From Clostridia bacterium (GTDB lineage Bacteria; Bacillota; Clostridia; Oscillospirales; Acutalibacteraceae), in assembly GCA_017502085.1 (NCBI GenBank), contig JAFVVQ010000057.1:32976-96975 (forward strand): a stretch of DNA of 64,000 nt, read 5' to 3'. Positions 54,226 through 62,348 of this stretch are shown in pieces. The position numbers and the translations under genes were made by a program. Each line of letters starts with the position of its first letter. Within the stretch, counting starts at the first letter, position 1. The notes beneath the pieces were generated by a model, which had not been told where the DNA came from, did not search any database, and saw only the letters and a list, made by a program, of their open reading frames with translations.

Positions 54226-54477
54226 ATGAACGTATATTTCATTGCGGCGGCGGTTATATGCACGGTTTTTGTTATCGGCTGGATGATAAAATGCGAAAAG
54301 GGCGGGAAATGCTTTCTGCTTTCCGCCCTTCAGGGGATAGCCGCAATATTTGCGGTCAATATAGTCGGTATGGTCAGCGGCATAACCGTTGCCGTCAACT
54401 GGTATACACTTGGCACGGGAGCGGTTCTCGGTATGCCGGGGGTCATCGGAATACTGATTCTCAACACCTTTTTATAA
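54226..54477 (+). CDS. BofA-family membrane protein
   Basis: 83 residues with two or three hydrophobic helices; the C-terminal pattern LGTGAVLGMPGVIGILILN is typical of BofA. In Bacillus BofA inhibits the SpoIVFB protease that processes pro-sigma-K. GGGAGG is upstream of the ATG, which immediately follows the DUF2508 gene's stop. The 3' end overlaps the convergent SOS-box gene by 6 bases. Confidence 0.8.
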   Translation: MNVYFIAAAVICTVFVIGWMIKCEKGGKCFLLSALQGIAAIFAVNIVGMVSGITVAVNWYTLGTGAVLGMPGVIGILILNTFL

Positions 54478-54714
54478 CTCCTTTGCCTCGACAAACCATC
54501 TGCCGTTTTCTTCAAAAATATAGGTTTCTTTGCCGCATATCTGAACGGTATAACGCATACCGCAGCCGCCGACCTTCAGCGAAGCGGCACGGCAGATATA
54601 GAGCAGACGTTCAACCTCATAGACTCTGCCGTTTTCCCAGATTATACGCAGAGGTCGGGATGTGCCCGATTTATCCTGCCTCAATATAACGTCAACATAT
54701 ACCTTGCGGTACAT
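54472..54714 (-). CDS. Small SOS-box-controlled protein (DUF6504-like)
   Basis: 80 residues. It resembles small DUF6504-type proteins that accompany Y-family polymerases in SOS cassettes, but no polymerase gene is next to it and the family call is tentative. It contains Cys, Trp and Arg pairs (RIIWENGRVYEVERLLYICRAASLK) and a C-terminal beta pair. I chose the ATG at 54714 with GGGGTG upstream; the longer ORF start lies in the promoter. A LexA-type box occupies its promoter spacer. Confidence 0.6.
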   Translation of the reverse strand: MYRKVYVDVILRQDKSGTSRPLRIIWENGRVYEVERLLYICRAASLKVGGCGMRYTVQICGKETYIFEENGRWFVEAKEL

Positions 54715-54735
54715 TATTTTCACCCCTGAATATAC

Positions 54736-54764
54736 ATAATCAGAACAAATGTTCGTTACAGTAA
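54736..54764 (-). promoter_or_regulatory. Promoter with LexA-type SOS box
   Basis: On the minus strand TTACTG (54764-54759), 17 bases, GATTAT (54741-54736). The spacer is occupied by AGAACAAATGTTCG (54742-54755, plus-strand reading), which fits the Firmicutes GAAC-N4-GTTC LexA box. Confidence 0.7.
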
Positions 54765-54826
54765 TCATATAATACTACTTTTGAAGAGAAATGTCAACAG
54801 GTAAAAAATATAAAATTTTATAACAC

Positions 54827-54860
54827 AAAACGGCACCCACCCGAAGGTGAGTGCCGTTTT
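54827..54860 (-). terminator. Terminator of the DUF4838 gene
   Basis: Minus strand AAAACGGCACTCACCTTCGGGTGGGTGCCGTTTT then GTGTT, just past the stop codon. Confidence 0.8.
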
Positions 54861-54861
54861 G

Positions 54862-56745
54862 TTATCTCCAATTAAACGGGCGGAGCGAAAAATCCACCGT
54901 ACTCTTGTCCTGAGGTATCAGACCGAAGGATGATACTCTGCTTACGTTGTGCGATATAAATGAGTCATAGAGTTCTTCGTTTGCCTTCTGTCTCATCGGG
55001 TTAAGGAACGAATATTTACCGATATATTGGTTTGCTTTGAAATATTCCCAGCTCAGGTTTGCAACCTCGATTTCAAAACGCTGTTCATCTGTTACGTCGG
55101 CATTGAGTGCCTTTGTCCAGAGTCGGTTGAGCTTGTTGACGGTGTAAAACGGATAGAAACCCGACTGATAATGCCAGTCAAAATCAAAAGCATGTGCGGT
55201 TGCACGTATCTGTGCGGTCTGAATGTCGATGATTTCCTTGATGTAGGGTGCAGCTTGTTCGCCGTAATAAGCTTTGAGGAAATCGTTCATATGATATTCA
55301 ACGTCAGCGTTGACGTCCCACTGAAGCTTACAAAGAAGGTAGTTGCGAAGCTCGTTGAATGCGGCGTAATGACCGTCACCGCAGTTATAGACGTAGCCCG
55401 TGATGCCGATATCGTGCATATATTTCATAGTTGACTGCATTGTTTCGAAGTTTGAGAAAAACTGTGCCACGTTCAGAAAATTGATCGTGTAATCATAGAT
55501 AAAGGTGCGGTCGGCAACCTTTGTCCAGTTGACGTGGTCCTGAGCAACCATGGGTTCGTTATCCATAAAGAGATTCTGAAAATTCTCATTACCGTCAATA
55601 GCGCCGCATTCGGTAAGGGGATGGCTGCGGCATGCCTTGTGTATTCCGCAGAGTACGGGTACAACGTTGGGATTGCATCTGAGGGAGAGGTCTGTCGGAG
55701 GTCTGTCCGTTTCGTTATATGCGTAAAAGGTGAATGTCATATCGGGGAATTCATCGTCAAGCGCATCGGCAAATGCATTGGTGAAAAGGATGGTTGTTGA
55801 ACATACCGTTCCGTATTTTGCGTTTATTTCTTCACAGGTTTCACAGTGGCAGTAGTTCATATTGTCCTTCTGACCGATATGAATATATTTCGAATCCCTT
55901 TCGCACTCAAGGATGGCTTTTCTGCCGTTTTCTATGGCGATTTCAAGCACTTCGGGATTGGAAAGGCATACGTGGTCAGTGGTTCGTGTTCCGTCAGGAT
56001 TCATTGCGAAGTATTCGGGATGCTCGGCAAAAAGGGCATCGGGGACGAGTACGTCGAGAGTGACGTCCCAGAGCACAAAAGTCATTGCACCGCCGTATTC
56101 GGGTGCTTCATTCCAGAAAGAAACGTTCATCTTCGTTCTGGCTCTGTGTGCATTGTTTGTACCGCTGCAATCGTTTCTTCTGACGGAGAATGACGGCTCA
56201 ACCTTGCGGTTGATTGCGGCATCGATAACAATATCGTCACTTTCGGGCACAACCTCAAGTTCGGGTGTGAACCATCTCACTCCGAGATATTCTTCGAGAA
56301 AGGTGTATACGCCGTAGAGCGTACCGCGGCTGTCTTCACCTGCAATGAGAAGATAATCTCCGTCGGAATAAAGCACGAAACCGTCTTCGGCGATGAGGCT
56401 GCGGTCAATTGCGGTTATTTCCTTTTCAAGCAACGTTTCGCCGAGAACTATTGCTTTTTCCCCGACAAAATCGGATTCTGAAACAATCTCAAGTTCTGCA
56501 CCGCTGATTTTTTTGAGGTAGGTCTGCAATTCGTCTGCGGCAGTCAAAATGCAGTCATCTGCTCCGTCTGCAGTTATAATTGAAAAAACCGTTTCGCCGT
56601 TTTCAACAATATTCATCGGGGTTTCTACCGCGGGTGCAACGTATTTTTCGCCGCCGTAGTCAACCCTCGGGGTGACAGGAACGATGCCGATAACAAAAAT
56701 CAGCACCTCTATAAAAGCGGCAAGACCTTTAAGGTATGCGAACAT
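54862..56745 (-). CDS. DUF4838-domain glycan-active protein
   Basis: 627 residues. A hydrophobic N-terminal segment (5-25) suggests secretion or anchoring. Next comes a GH20/alpha-glucuronidase-like N-terminal domain (ADELQTYLKKISGAELEI, IAGEDSRGTLYGVYTFLEEYLGVRWFTPE) and then DUF4838 (about 230-500, KYIHIGQKDNMNYCHCETCEEIN). These proteins are thought to act on glycans, but no activity is established. GGAGG lies just before the ATG. Monocistronic. Confidence 0.85.
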   Translation of the reverse strand: MFAYLKGLAAFIEVLIFVIGIVPVTPRVDYGGEKYVAPAVETPMNIVENGETVFSIITADGADDCILTAADELQTYLKKISGAELEIVSESDFVGEKAIVLGETLLEKEITAIDRSLIAEDGFVLYSDGDYLLIAGEDSRGTLYGVYTFLEEYLGVRWFTPELEVVPESDDIVIDAAINRKVEPSFSVRRNDCSGTNNAHRARTKMNVSFWNEAPEYGGAMTFVLWDVTLDVLVPDALFAEHPEYFAMNPDGTRTTDHVCLSNPEVLEIAIENGRKAILECERDSKYIHIGQKDNMNYCHCETCEEINAKYGTVCSTTILFTNAFADALDDEFPDMTFTFYAYNETDRPPTDLSLRCNPNVVPVLCGIHKACRSHPLTECGAIDGNENFQNLFMDNEPMVAQDHVNWTKVADRTFIYDYTINFLNVAQFFSNFETMQSTMKYMHDIGITGYVYNCGDGHYAAFNELRNYLLCKLQWDVNADVEYHMNDFLKAYYGEQAAPYIKEIIDIQTAQIRATAHAFDFDWHYQSGFYPFYTVNKLNRLWTKALNADVTDEQRFEIEVANLSWEYFKANQYIGKYSFLNPMRQKANEELYDSFISHNVSRVSSFGLIPQDKSTVDFSLRPFNWR

Positions 56746-56776
56746 AAGATTACCTCCTGTGAAAGTATATATATCA

Positions 56777-56806
56777 ATGATATCATAATATATGTTTGCA
56801 TTTCAA
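56777..56806 (-). promoter_or_regulatory. Promoter of the DUF4838 gene
   Basis: On the minus strand TTGAAA (56806-56801), 18 bases, TATCAT (56782-56777). Confidence 0.5.
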
Positions 56807-56908
56807 TAAAAAAGTCATAAAACCTAAAAAGAAACGGATTTTGGCGTTTTTGTACTATTTTACACGAAAAAATAAGCAACTATGACAAAAAGATGGGGAC
56901 TTTGTATA

Positions 56909-56937
56909 TTGCTTTTATTTGTTTGAAAGAGTAAAAT
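56909..56937 (+). promoter_or_regulatory. Promoter of the candidate small RNA
   Basis: TTGCTT at 56909-56914, 17 bases, TAAAAT at 56932-56937. Confidence 0.55.
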
Positions 56938-56943
56938 AATAGC

Positions 56944-57102
56944 CAATGAGAGATCTTTGTGCTGAAGTAATCTTGCAGGACAGGGAACGAAGAAGAGCGG
57001 CATAACGAGATTTTTGTGCTGAGATTCTCGCTTTTCAATGAGATCGCCTTCTTCGAAAACAATCCCTGAAAAAAGACACCGTCAAGGTGTCTCTTTTTAT
57101 TT
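56944..57102 (+). ncRNA. Candidate structured small RNA, about 160 bases
   Basis: A promoter-to-terminator unit without a convincing gene. Two near-identical motifs, GAGATCTTTGTGCTGA (56950-56965) and GAGATTTTTGTGCTGA (57007-57022), can each sit in a hairpin loop. A longer stem pairs CAGGGA with TCCCTG (56981-56986 and 57063-57068) and CGAAGAAG with CTTCTTCG (56988-56995 and 57048-57055). It ends in AGACACC/GGTGTCT plus TTTTT (57074-57099). I cannot match it to a known RNA class. A 19-codon ORF at 56946 is probably fortuitous. It could also be a dispersed repeat. Confidence 0.45.
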
Positions 57103-57274
57103 ATAAGGCAATTTTGCACAAATGAAATCTGTATCACAGGCGATAACAGAAAAAAATTCTGTTTATCTGCAACAAAAAAGTTTGAAATCTATGGTCATTT
57201 TAAACAAAACAAAATTATTTTGTGCCCTGCAGTTTGGAGTAGAATCCGAATTATTAAAACCAAGCTCAAAATTG

Positions 57275-57302
57275 TTGACGAAGCGGATTTTTTTGATATA
57301 AT
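57275..57302 (+). promoter_or_regulatory. Promoter of ptsH
   Basis: TTGACG at 57275-57280, 16 bases, TATAAT at 57297-57302. Between the small RNA terminator and this promoter (57103-57274) I see no gene. Confidence 0.65.
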
Positions 57303-57345
57303 AAGTAATATATTCAAACAAAATTTAGTGTGGGAGATATATTTT

Positions 57346-57609
57346 ATGTATAGTAAAGATGTAACAGTTCAGAATCAGGTTGGTCTTCATGCTCGTCCTG
57401 CAACTTTCTTCATTCAGAAGGCAAATGAATTCAAGTCATCAATCTGGGTTGAAAAAGAGGAGCGCAGAGTCAATGCAAAGAGCCTTCTCGGCGTACTTTC
57501 ACTTGGCATTATGGGCGGCACAGCTATCCGCATCATCGCAGGCGGTCCCGATGAAGAAACCGCAGTTGATGAACTTGTAAAGCTTGTTGAATCAGGTTTT
57601 GCAGAATAA
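57346..57609 (+). CDS. ptsH: Phosphocarrier protein HPr
   Basis: 87 residues. It carries phosphate from enzyme I to sugar-specific enzyme IIA of the PTS. The active-site His15 is in GLHARPAT and the regulatory Ser46, target of HPr kinase, is in NAKSLLGVLSLGI. Presence of both separates it from Crh, which lacks His15. GGGAGA stands upstream of the ATG at 57346. Monocistronic, with no ptsI in view. Ser46 implies HPr-kinase-based carbon catabolite control in this organism. Confidence 0.95.
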   Translation: MYSKDVTVQNQVGLHARPATFFIQKANEFKSSIWVEKEERRVNAKSLLGVLSLGIMGGTAIRIIAGGPDEETAVDELVKLVESGFAE

Positions 57610-57627
57610 TCAGTCATTTAAACCCAA

Positions 57628-57666
57628 AAAGAGCAGGTAACCGAGGTTACCTGCTTGTTTTTTATT
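57628..57666. terminator. Terminator between ptsH and the hydrolase gene
   Basis: GCAGGTAACC/GGTTACCTGC (57632-57653) with TTGTTTTTT on one side and A-rich DNA on the other. Confidence 0.85.
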
Positions 57667-57667
57667 T

Positions 57668-58630
57668 TCAGTTGTTTACGGCAACGGATGAATCGAAATG
57701 CTTTGCAATGAATTCACGCATCTTTCGGTCATATTCATCCTTTGCGTCATAGTAGCTGTAAGCGTGGACTGCCTCGGGTACGGTGAAAATATCTTTCTCG
57801 ACGGGACAGGCTTCGTAAAGCTCAAGACACATCGGGAAGGGGACAAGCTGATCGAGTTCACCGTGAATGAAAAGAACGGGGTTCTTTGCATTCTTCATCG
57901 TGCCGAGTGGGTCGGCATCCTTTTTGAGATCATATCCTGCAAAGATTCTGCAGAAGAAATTGATGAAATAAACGATGAAATCCGTTTTGAGAAATCTGAC
58001 GGTGAGTCTCGTTTTGATTCCGACCTGCCTGAATGCGTTGGTGTAGCCGCAGTCCTCAATGATGAGCTTCACCTGGGGAGCGGGATTGTTGTTGTTGACA
58101 AGCATAGAAGTTGCCGCACCCATTGAAATGCCGTGAATCATTATTTCGATATCGTTGCCGAAACGGTCAGTCAGCCAGTCAATCCAGCGGTTGATATCCT
58201 TATAATCCAGCGCGCCGAAGCCGATAATGTTGCCGCTGCTTCTTCCGTGTCCTCTGAGGTCGGGCAGAAAATAGTTATAACCCATATCGTAGTGATAGAA
58301 GGGGAAAAGATGGCTCATTTCATCGGGACCGTTGCAGTTATAACCGTGAATGCAGATAACGAATTTCTTCGTTTCTTTTTCGGCAGGAATGTAACGTGCG
58401 GTGAGCGTGATTCCGTCGGGAGTTTTCAGCTCAACGTCCTCGTGAGGATGCGAGAGCATATATGCGTTGTTCTTTTTTCTGATTTCGCCGCGGAGAATAC
58501 GCTTGGGATCTGTTTCGGGTTTCTTGACTCTTTGGGGAGTACAAGCCATTTTGAATCCGATTATGCCGATAACAAGACAGATAATCAGAAAAAACACAGC
58601 AACCGAAAGTACGGTATAAATAATCCACAT
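57668..58630 (-). CDS. Membrane-anchored alpha/beta hydrolase
   Basis: 320 residues. An N-terminal transmembrane helix (about 3-27) is followed by an alpha/beta hydrolase: CIHGYNCNGPDEM (oxyanion region), LRGHGRSSG, nucleophile Ser in HGISMGAATS, acid region HGELDQLVPF and His in EAVHAYSYYD. It resembles YqkD/FrsA-like peptidase or esterase families; substrate unknown. GGAG lies upstream of the ATG. Convergent with ptsH. Confidence 0.87.
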   Translation of the reverse strand: MWIIYTVLSVAVFFLIICLVIGIIGFKMACTPQRVKKPETDPKRILRGEIRKKNNAYMLSHPHEDVELKTPDGITLTARYIPAEKETKKFVICIHGYNCNGPDEMSHLFPFYHYDMGYNYFLPDLRGHGRSSGNIIGFGALDYKDINRWIDWLTDRFGNDIEIMIHGISMGAATSMLVNNNNPAPQVKLIIEDCGYTNAFRQVGIKTRLTVRFLKTDFIVYFINFFCRIFAGYDLKKDADPLGTMKNAKNPVLFIHGELDQLVPFPMCLELYEACPVEKDIFTVPEAVHAYSYYDAKDEYDRKMREFIAKHFDSSVAVNN

Positions 58631-58762
58631 ACAATGTCACTCCGTTCGTTTTTAGTATAGTTAAATATTAGCATAAATGTATTTGCGTGGCAAGTATGAT
58701 TTTTGTTGACAAGCCGCTGCAAAAGGTATAAACTGAATCATTATAATTAAGAAGGTGTTATC

Positions 58763-59488
58763 TTGACAGGAACAATTGTGAACAGTCTGGCAATCGTAGC
58801 GGGCGGTGCAATCGGACTCGCTTTTAAAAAAGGAATAAAAGAAAGCTACACCGACAGCCTCAACAAGGCTCTCGGTATAGCAATACTGATAATCGGTCTG
58901 AACGGTGTCATTTCGAGTATGTTTACCAGCGACGGAGTCAAACTGAAAAGCAGCGGTGAGCTTCTGCTCGTTGTGTCGCTCGTTGTGGGTACTCTTATCG
59001 GTGAATTGCTGAGATTCCACGACCGTTTCACGAAATTCAGCAACAACGTTGAGAAAAAATTCAAAAACGGCGGTTTTGCTTCGGGATTCATAAACGGCAC
59101 GATGCTTTTCTGTGTCGGTGCGATGGCAATAATCGGTTCACTCAACGACGGCCTGAAAGGCGACAGTTCAATTTTGTTTGTCAAGAGTGCGCTGGACTTC
59201 ACAACCGCACTTATTCTCGGTGCAACTCTCGGCTTCGGCGTAATGTTCAGTGCGATTCCGATTCTGCTTTATCAGGGCGGTATAACTCTCCTTGCGGGTC
59301 AGCTCGGAGGAGTTCTTCAGGGTGAACTTCTCGAGCAGGTGTGCGCCGTCGGATATGCAATCATTGTTGCAATCGGTCTGAATTTCATTCTGACGAATAA
59401 ATTCAAAACCCTCAATATGCTCCCTGCAGTTCTCGTTCCCGTCGCTTATCATTATATAATGATATTGATAAATTACATAAAAGCCTGA
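58763..59488 (+). CDS. DUF554 membrane protein
   Basis: 241 residues with seven hydrophobic segments and a TTG start preceded by AAGG. It matches DUF554 (YqgA family): MTGTIVNSLAIVAGGAIGL, GIAILIIGLNGVISSM, TLIGELLRFHDRF, CVGAMAIIGSLNDGLKGD and SALDFTTALILGATLGFGV. Function is unknown; a small-molecule transporter has been suggested for the family. It converges on the S24 repressor gene with a one-base gap, so there is no terminator between them. Confidence 0.9.
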   Translation: MTGTIVNSLAIVAGGAIGLAFKKGIKESYTDSLNKALGIAILIIGLNGVISSMFTSDGVKLKSSGELLLVVSLVVGTLIGELLRFHDRFTKFSNNVEKKFKNGGFASGFINGTMLFCVGAMAIIGSLNDGLKGDSSILFVKSALDFTTALILGATLGFGVMFSAIPILLYQGGITLLAGQLGGVLQGELLEQVCAVGYAIIVAIGLNFILTNKFKTLNMLPAVLVPVAYHYIMILINYIKA

Positions 59489-59489
59489 A

Positions 59490-60080
59490 TCAGAATTTTC
59501 TGCGAAGCTCAACTACCTTGCCGATAACGGTAACGGGCAGACTTTCGATTTCTGATTTCGAAAATATCATCGGTTCATATGCCGAGTTTTCAGACACAAG
59601 CACAATGCTTGTGTCTTTTTTTATTAATTTTTTGACTGTCGCATCATTTCCGTTGACAAGAATGACGGCAATTTCACCGCTTTCAGCATCAGGCTGACGG
59701 CGAACTATGACTGTGTCACCCGCCTGAAACATCGGGAACATACTGTCGCCTTTTATTTTGAGACCGAAATATTCGCCTCTTGATGCCATATCGGCACTGA
59801 TTTCTTCGTAATCCAATATATCTTCCACAGCCTCCATAGGTATGCCTGCCCTTACGTAGCCGAGAACGGGAACAAGCACCGTGCTGCCGATATCTTCGCC
59901 GCCGATGAGCGTACCTACCGATACACCCAGAACGCCTGCAAGGATTTTGAGGCTTTCGTTGTCAGGTGATGTTCTGCCGTTTTCCCACTGACTGACTGCA
60001 GTCTGATGAACTCTGCAAAGAGAAGCCAGTTCACTCTGGGACAGACCTTTTTGTTTTCTTAATTCCCTTATAATATTCAT
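59490..60080 (-). CDS. XRE-S24 self-cleaving repressor (CI/LexA type)
   Basis: 196 residues. N-terminal XRE HTH (GLSQSELASLCRVHQTAVSQW, about 12-33) and C-terminal S24 peptidase-like fold. The probable cleavage site is A78-G79 in YVRAGIP, nucleophile S113 in KGDSMFPMF, and the Lys general base around K150-K151. Such repressors autocleave when RecA is activated, relieving a phage or mobile-element promoter. GGAGG lies before the ATG. It is divergent from the regulator gene at 60377 and probably controls it. Confidence 0.92.
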   Translation of the reverse strand: MNIIRELRKQKGLSQSELASLCRVHQTAVSQWENGRTSPDNESLKILAGVLGVSVGTLIGGEDIGSTVLVPVLGYVRAGIPMEAVEDILDYEEISADMASRGEYFGLKIKGDSMFPMFQAGDTVIVRRQPDAESGEIAVILVNGNDATVKKLIKKDTSIVLVSENSAYEPMIFSKSEIESLPVTVIGKVVELRRKF

Positions 60081-60204
60081 TTTTATCCCTCCGCAATGCT
60101 GTCGGAGAGCAGGAACGGGCTAACCCGAATCCGCAAAGCCGTTCTTTGGCGTTACGGCAGTCTCCGCAGACAATCCGCATAATATAAAACATTTCACGTT
60201 TTAT

Positions 60205-60233
60205 ATTATTAGCTATTCTATTGAAAATGTCAA
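60205..60233 (-). promoter_or_regulatory. Promoter of the S24 repressor gene
   Basis: On the minus strand TTGACA (60233-60228), 17 bases, AATAAT (60210-60205). Confidence 0.6.
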
Positions 60234-60262
60234 GAAAAATTTTAAAAATAATAAAAATACTC

Positions 60263-60291
60263 TTGACAACAGAACAAATGTTCTCTATAAT
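60263..60291 (+). promoter_or_regulatory. Consensus promoter with embedded LexA-type box for the lysis cassette
   Basis: TTGACA at 60263-60268 and TATAAT at 60286-60291 with 17 bases between. The spacer holds AGAACAAATGTTCT (60271-60284), matching GAAC-N4-GTTC. Both hexamers are perfect, so basal activity must be held off by a bound repressor: LexA or the S24 protein. Confidence 0.8.
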
Positions 60292-60376
60292 CAATAGCGT
60301 CACTATTAAAAGTGACGGATTGCAAAGCTGCTTGCGGCAGCAGAGCAACAGAAGTTGCTTGAAAAGGAGGCTTGAA

Positions 60377-61015
60377 ATGAACGGCAACGAAACAGATGAA
60401 GAGATTTATTTTCTGTATCCCGACGAAAATGAGATTAAGGCGGCTCAGCTTGCCTGCTGCGGCAGATGCTGCGATGCCTGTGAAACGCCTGCGGAATATG
60501 CATGGCGCAAACGCGGGGTGGATATGGCGATTCTGCTGGAGTCGGCGATTGAAAACGAACTCAGCGAGAACGAAAGACAGATGATAAGGGCTAAATGGTT
60601 TGACGGTCTGACTCCGCTTGAAATTTCAAAGAAGAACGGTGTGAGCAAATCAAACGTCAGCATGACACTTGTCAGAGCGCAGGAAAAACTTCGTCACGCG
60701 CTCAGCTATGCGGTGAGATATCAGCATATGCTTGCGGATGAATCGGCATTGCCTTTGATTCTCGGCAGAGCAAGGGTGATTGCCGCCGCAAGGAATTATT
60801 CAGGCGAAAGCTTCCACGAAAGAATCCGCAATCTTCGTCTGGCGCAGAATATCTCGAAAACGTCTCTTTGCAGAGCATCGGGAATAGCGGTCAGAAGAAT
60901 TTCGCTGATAGAAAAAGGTGAAACCGAGCCTGTAATCAACGAAATCATTGCTCTGTCCGAATTTTTCGGTGTGAGTGCAGATTATATCATAAAAGGAGAA
61001 AACAATGACAGATAA
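60377..61015 (+). CDS. Two-headed regulator: sigma-70 region 4-like plus XRE HTH
   Basis: 212 residues. A cysteine cluster (C27, C28, C31, C32, C35) may bind metal. Residues 60-115 resemble sigma region 4 (LSENERQMIRAKWFDGLTPLEIS, GVSKSNVSMTLVRAQEKL), and 147-207 an XRE HTH (RLAQNISKTSLCRASGIAVRRISLIEKG, FFGVSADYIIKG). It might act as an activator for the cassette. AAGGAGG lies before the ATG. The leader (60292-60376) contains the hairpin CGTCACT/AGTGACG. Confidence 0.75.
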   Translation: MNGNETDEEIYFLYPDENEIKAAQLACCGRCCDACETPAEYAWRKRGVDMAILLESAIENELSENERQMIRAKWFDGLTPLEISKKNGVSKSNVSMTLVRAQEKLRHALSYAVRYQHMLADESALPLILGRARVIAAARNYSGESFHERIRNLRLAQNISKTSLCRASGIAVRRISLIEKGETEPVINEIIALSEFFGVSADYIIKGENNDR

Positions 61016-61262
61016 CAATTCACTTTATGAACTCGGTCTCGAATATGAGAGTGCCGCAGAAAAGGTAAAGGAGCGTATTGAGTTGAAAAGAAATAAGCTC
61101 CGCTCACTGAGAAACAGCATATGTTCCAATGAAGCGTACGTGCTCAAGAGTGAACTCAATACGCTCTACAAGGAATACCGTGAAGCAAAAAACACTGCAG
61201 AATATCTTAAAAATTATTATTCCGAAAACAGTACGGTTGCGTGGGGAGGTATATTGACATGA
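61005..61262 (+). CDS. Small coiled-coil protein of the phage-derived cassette
   Basis: 85 residues, highly charged and helical (KVKERIELKRNKLRSLRNSI, LKSELNTLYKEYREAKNTAEYLK). No family recognised. AAAGGAG precedes the ATG, which overlaps the preceding gene by 11 bases; its stop overlaps the next start by four. Confidence 0.65.
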   Translation: MTDNNSLYELGLEYESAAEKVKERIELKRNKLRSLRNSICSNEAYVLKSELNTLYKEYREAKNTAEYLKNYYSENSTVAWGGILT

Positions 61263-62347
61263 GTATTATTTTAAAGGCGGTTATAGACGAAAACAGAAGC
61301 CTTGTAGTCAGCCCGTCCGACGGGTATTCGGGCGAACATAATTCCGAAATGCTTGAGATCGATATCGGACCTTTTGCTGACGGAGACTATGATTTTTTTA
61401 TTATCAATTTTGAGAATTTTGCAACGAAAGGCAAGTTTACTTCAAACGTAATCCGAACCGAAAACGACACCCCGTCATATATTGATAACGGGGTGATTTT
61501 TTGCCCCGTAACGGCTCAGATGACGGCATCGGGCAGACTCAGAATTCAGCTTGAGGCACACAAAAGCACCGAAAACGGTGCAATGGTCAGAAAATCTTCA
61601 GTGGCGGAGCTTTCATTCGGGGAGTCGCTTATGGGTGCGCAGGATATGATGGATTCATCCGATCCTGTCCATGAGAGACTCGATACCGTTGAAGAAAGAC
61701 TCGACGGCATCGATGCACAGAATTTCGGAGCATCAATTGACAGTATCAGTAAAAAGGTTGACGTTCTTGAGGGGAACATTCAGAATACCGTCTCTGACGT
61801 TGAGGATGCTCAACGCAGAATTGCTGCCGTTGAGGATTACAAAATCAGTCAGACTTTCGAGGATTTTGAGGAAAGAATCACGGTTCTCGAAGAGAAACCC
61901 GATGGACTTGACTCGTTGCCCGTTGCGTCGGAAAATACGCTTGGCGGCGTGAAAGTCAATAATATACGTTACGAAATCGGAACAGATGAAAACGGTGCGC
62001 TCAAACTTATCTACGGCAACATGAATAAACATTTAATCGGTGCATTGGTCGTTCTTTCGATGCTTTATCAGGCTTCAGTCACCGAGGTGTTTGCGTCGGA
62101 ATCGGAAGAAGAAGTTTCTTCGTGGCTGTTTGAAAACAGTATGAATATTCTGAGTAACAATATTTGTTCGGTGGCTTTTGTTATGTTTGGCAAAGGTCAG
62201 GTGCAGTATTATGATGAGAATTTTTTTGTAAAGGATTTTGAAGCATTACCTAATGTTATTTATACTGTGAAGATGGTTGACGGTGTGATGACCATTACAC
62301 CTTATTTTGGAACCGAATGGAGAAAACTCATAACGGAGGGAATCTGA
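61259..62347 (+). CDS. Phage tail/baseplate-like protein
   Basis: 362 residues. The N-terminal 120 residues resemble phage baseplate upper (BppU-like) domains. A coiled-coil region (about 140-225, LDTVEERLDGIDAQ, VLEGNIQNTVSDVEDAQRRIAAVE) and the tail-fibre-like motif PVASENTLGGVKV follow, then a 110-residue C-terminal part of unknown fold. GGGAGG lies 9 bases before the ATG at 61259. No other structural phage gene is present. Confidence 0.6.
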   Translation: MSIILKAVIDENRSLVVSPSDGYSGEHNSEMLEIDIGPFADGDYDFFIINFENFATKGKFTSNVIRTENDTPSYIDNGVIFCPVTAQMTASGRLRIQLEAHKSTENGAMVRKSSVAELSFGESLMGAQDMMDSSDPVHERLDTVEERLDGIDAQNFGASIDSISKKVDVLEGNIQNTVSDVEDAQRRIAAVEDYKISQTFEDFEERITVLEEKPDGLDSLPVASENTLGGVKVNNIRYEIGTDENGALKLIYGNMNKHLIGALVVLSMLYQASVTEVFASESEEEVSSWLFENSMNILSNNICSVAFVMFGKGQVQYYDENFFVKDFEALPNVIYTVKMVDGVMTITPYFGTEWRKLITEGI

Positions 62348-62348
62348 C

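Noticed and set aside
56944-57102. 6S RNA
   Set aside because: The 5' and 3' ends do not pair into the long closing helix with a central bubble expected for 6S RNA.
56880-57137. 85-residue minus-strand ORF
   Set aside because: It runs through a terminator hairpin and the duplicated RNA motif, with no ribosome-binding site.
58706-58732. Promoter for the DUF554 gene
   Set aside because: TTGACA and TATAAA are present but only 15 bases apart, and a second TATAAT downstream lacks a -35, so I did not list it as a feature.
60100-60200. Riboswitch in the S24 repressor leader
   Set aside because: Some GC-rich pairing is possible, but no conserved block of a known riboswitch class is visible.
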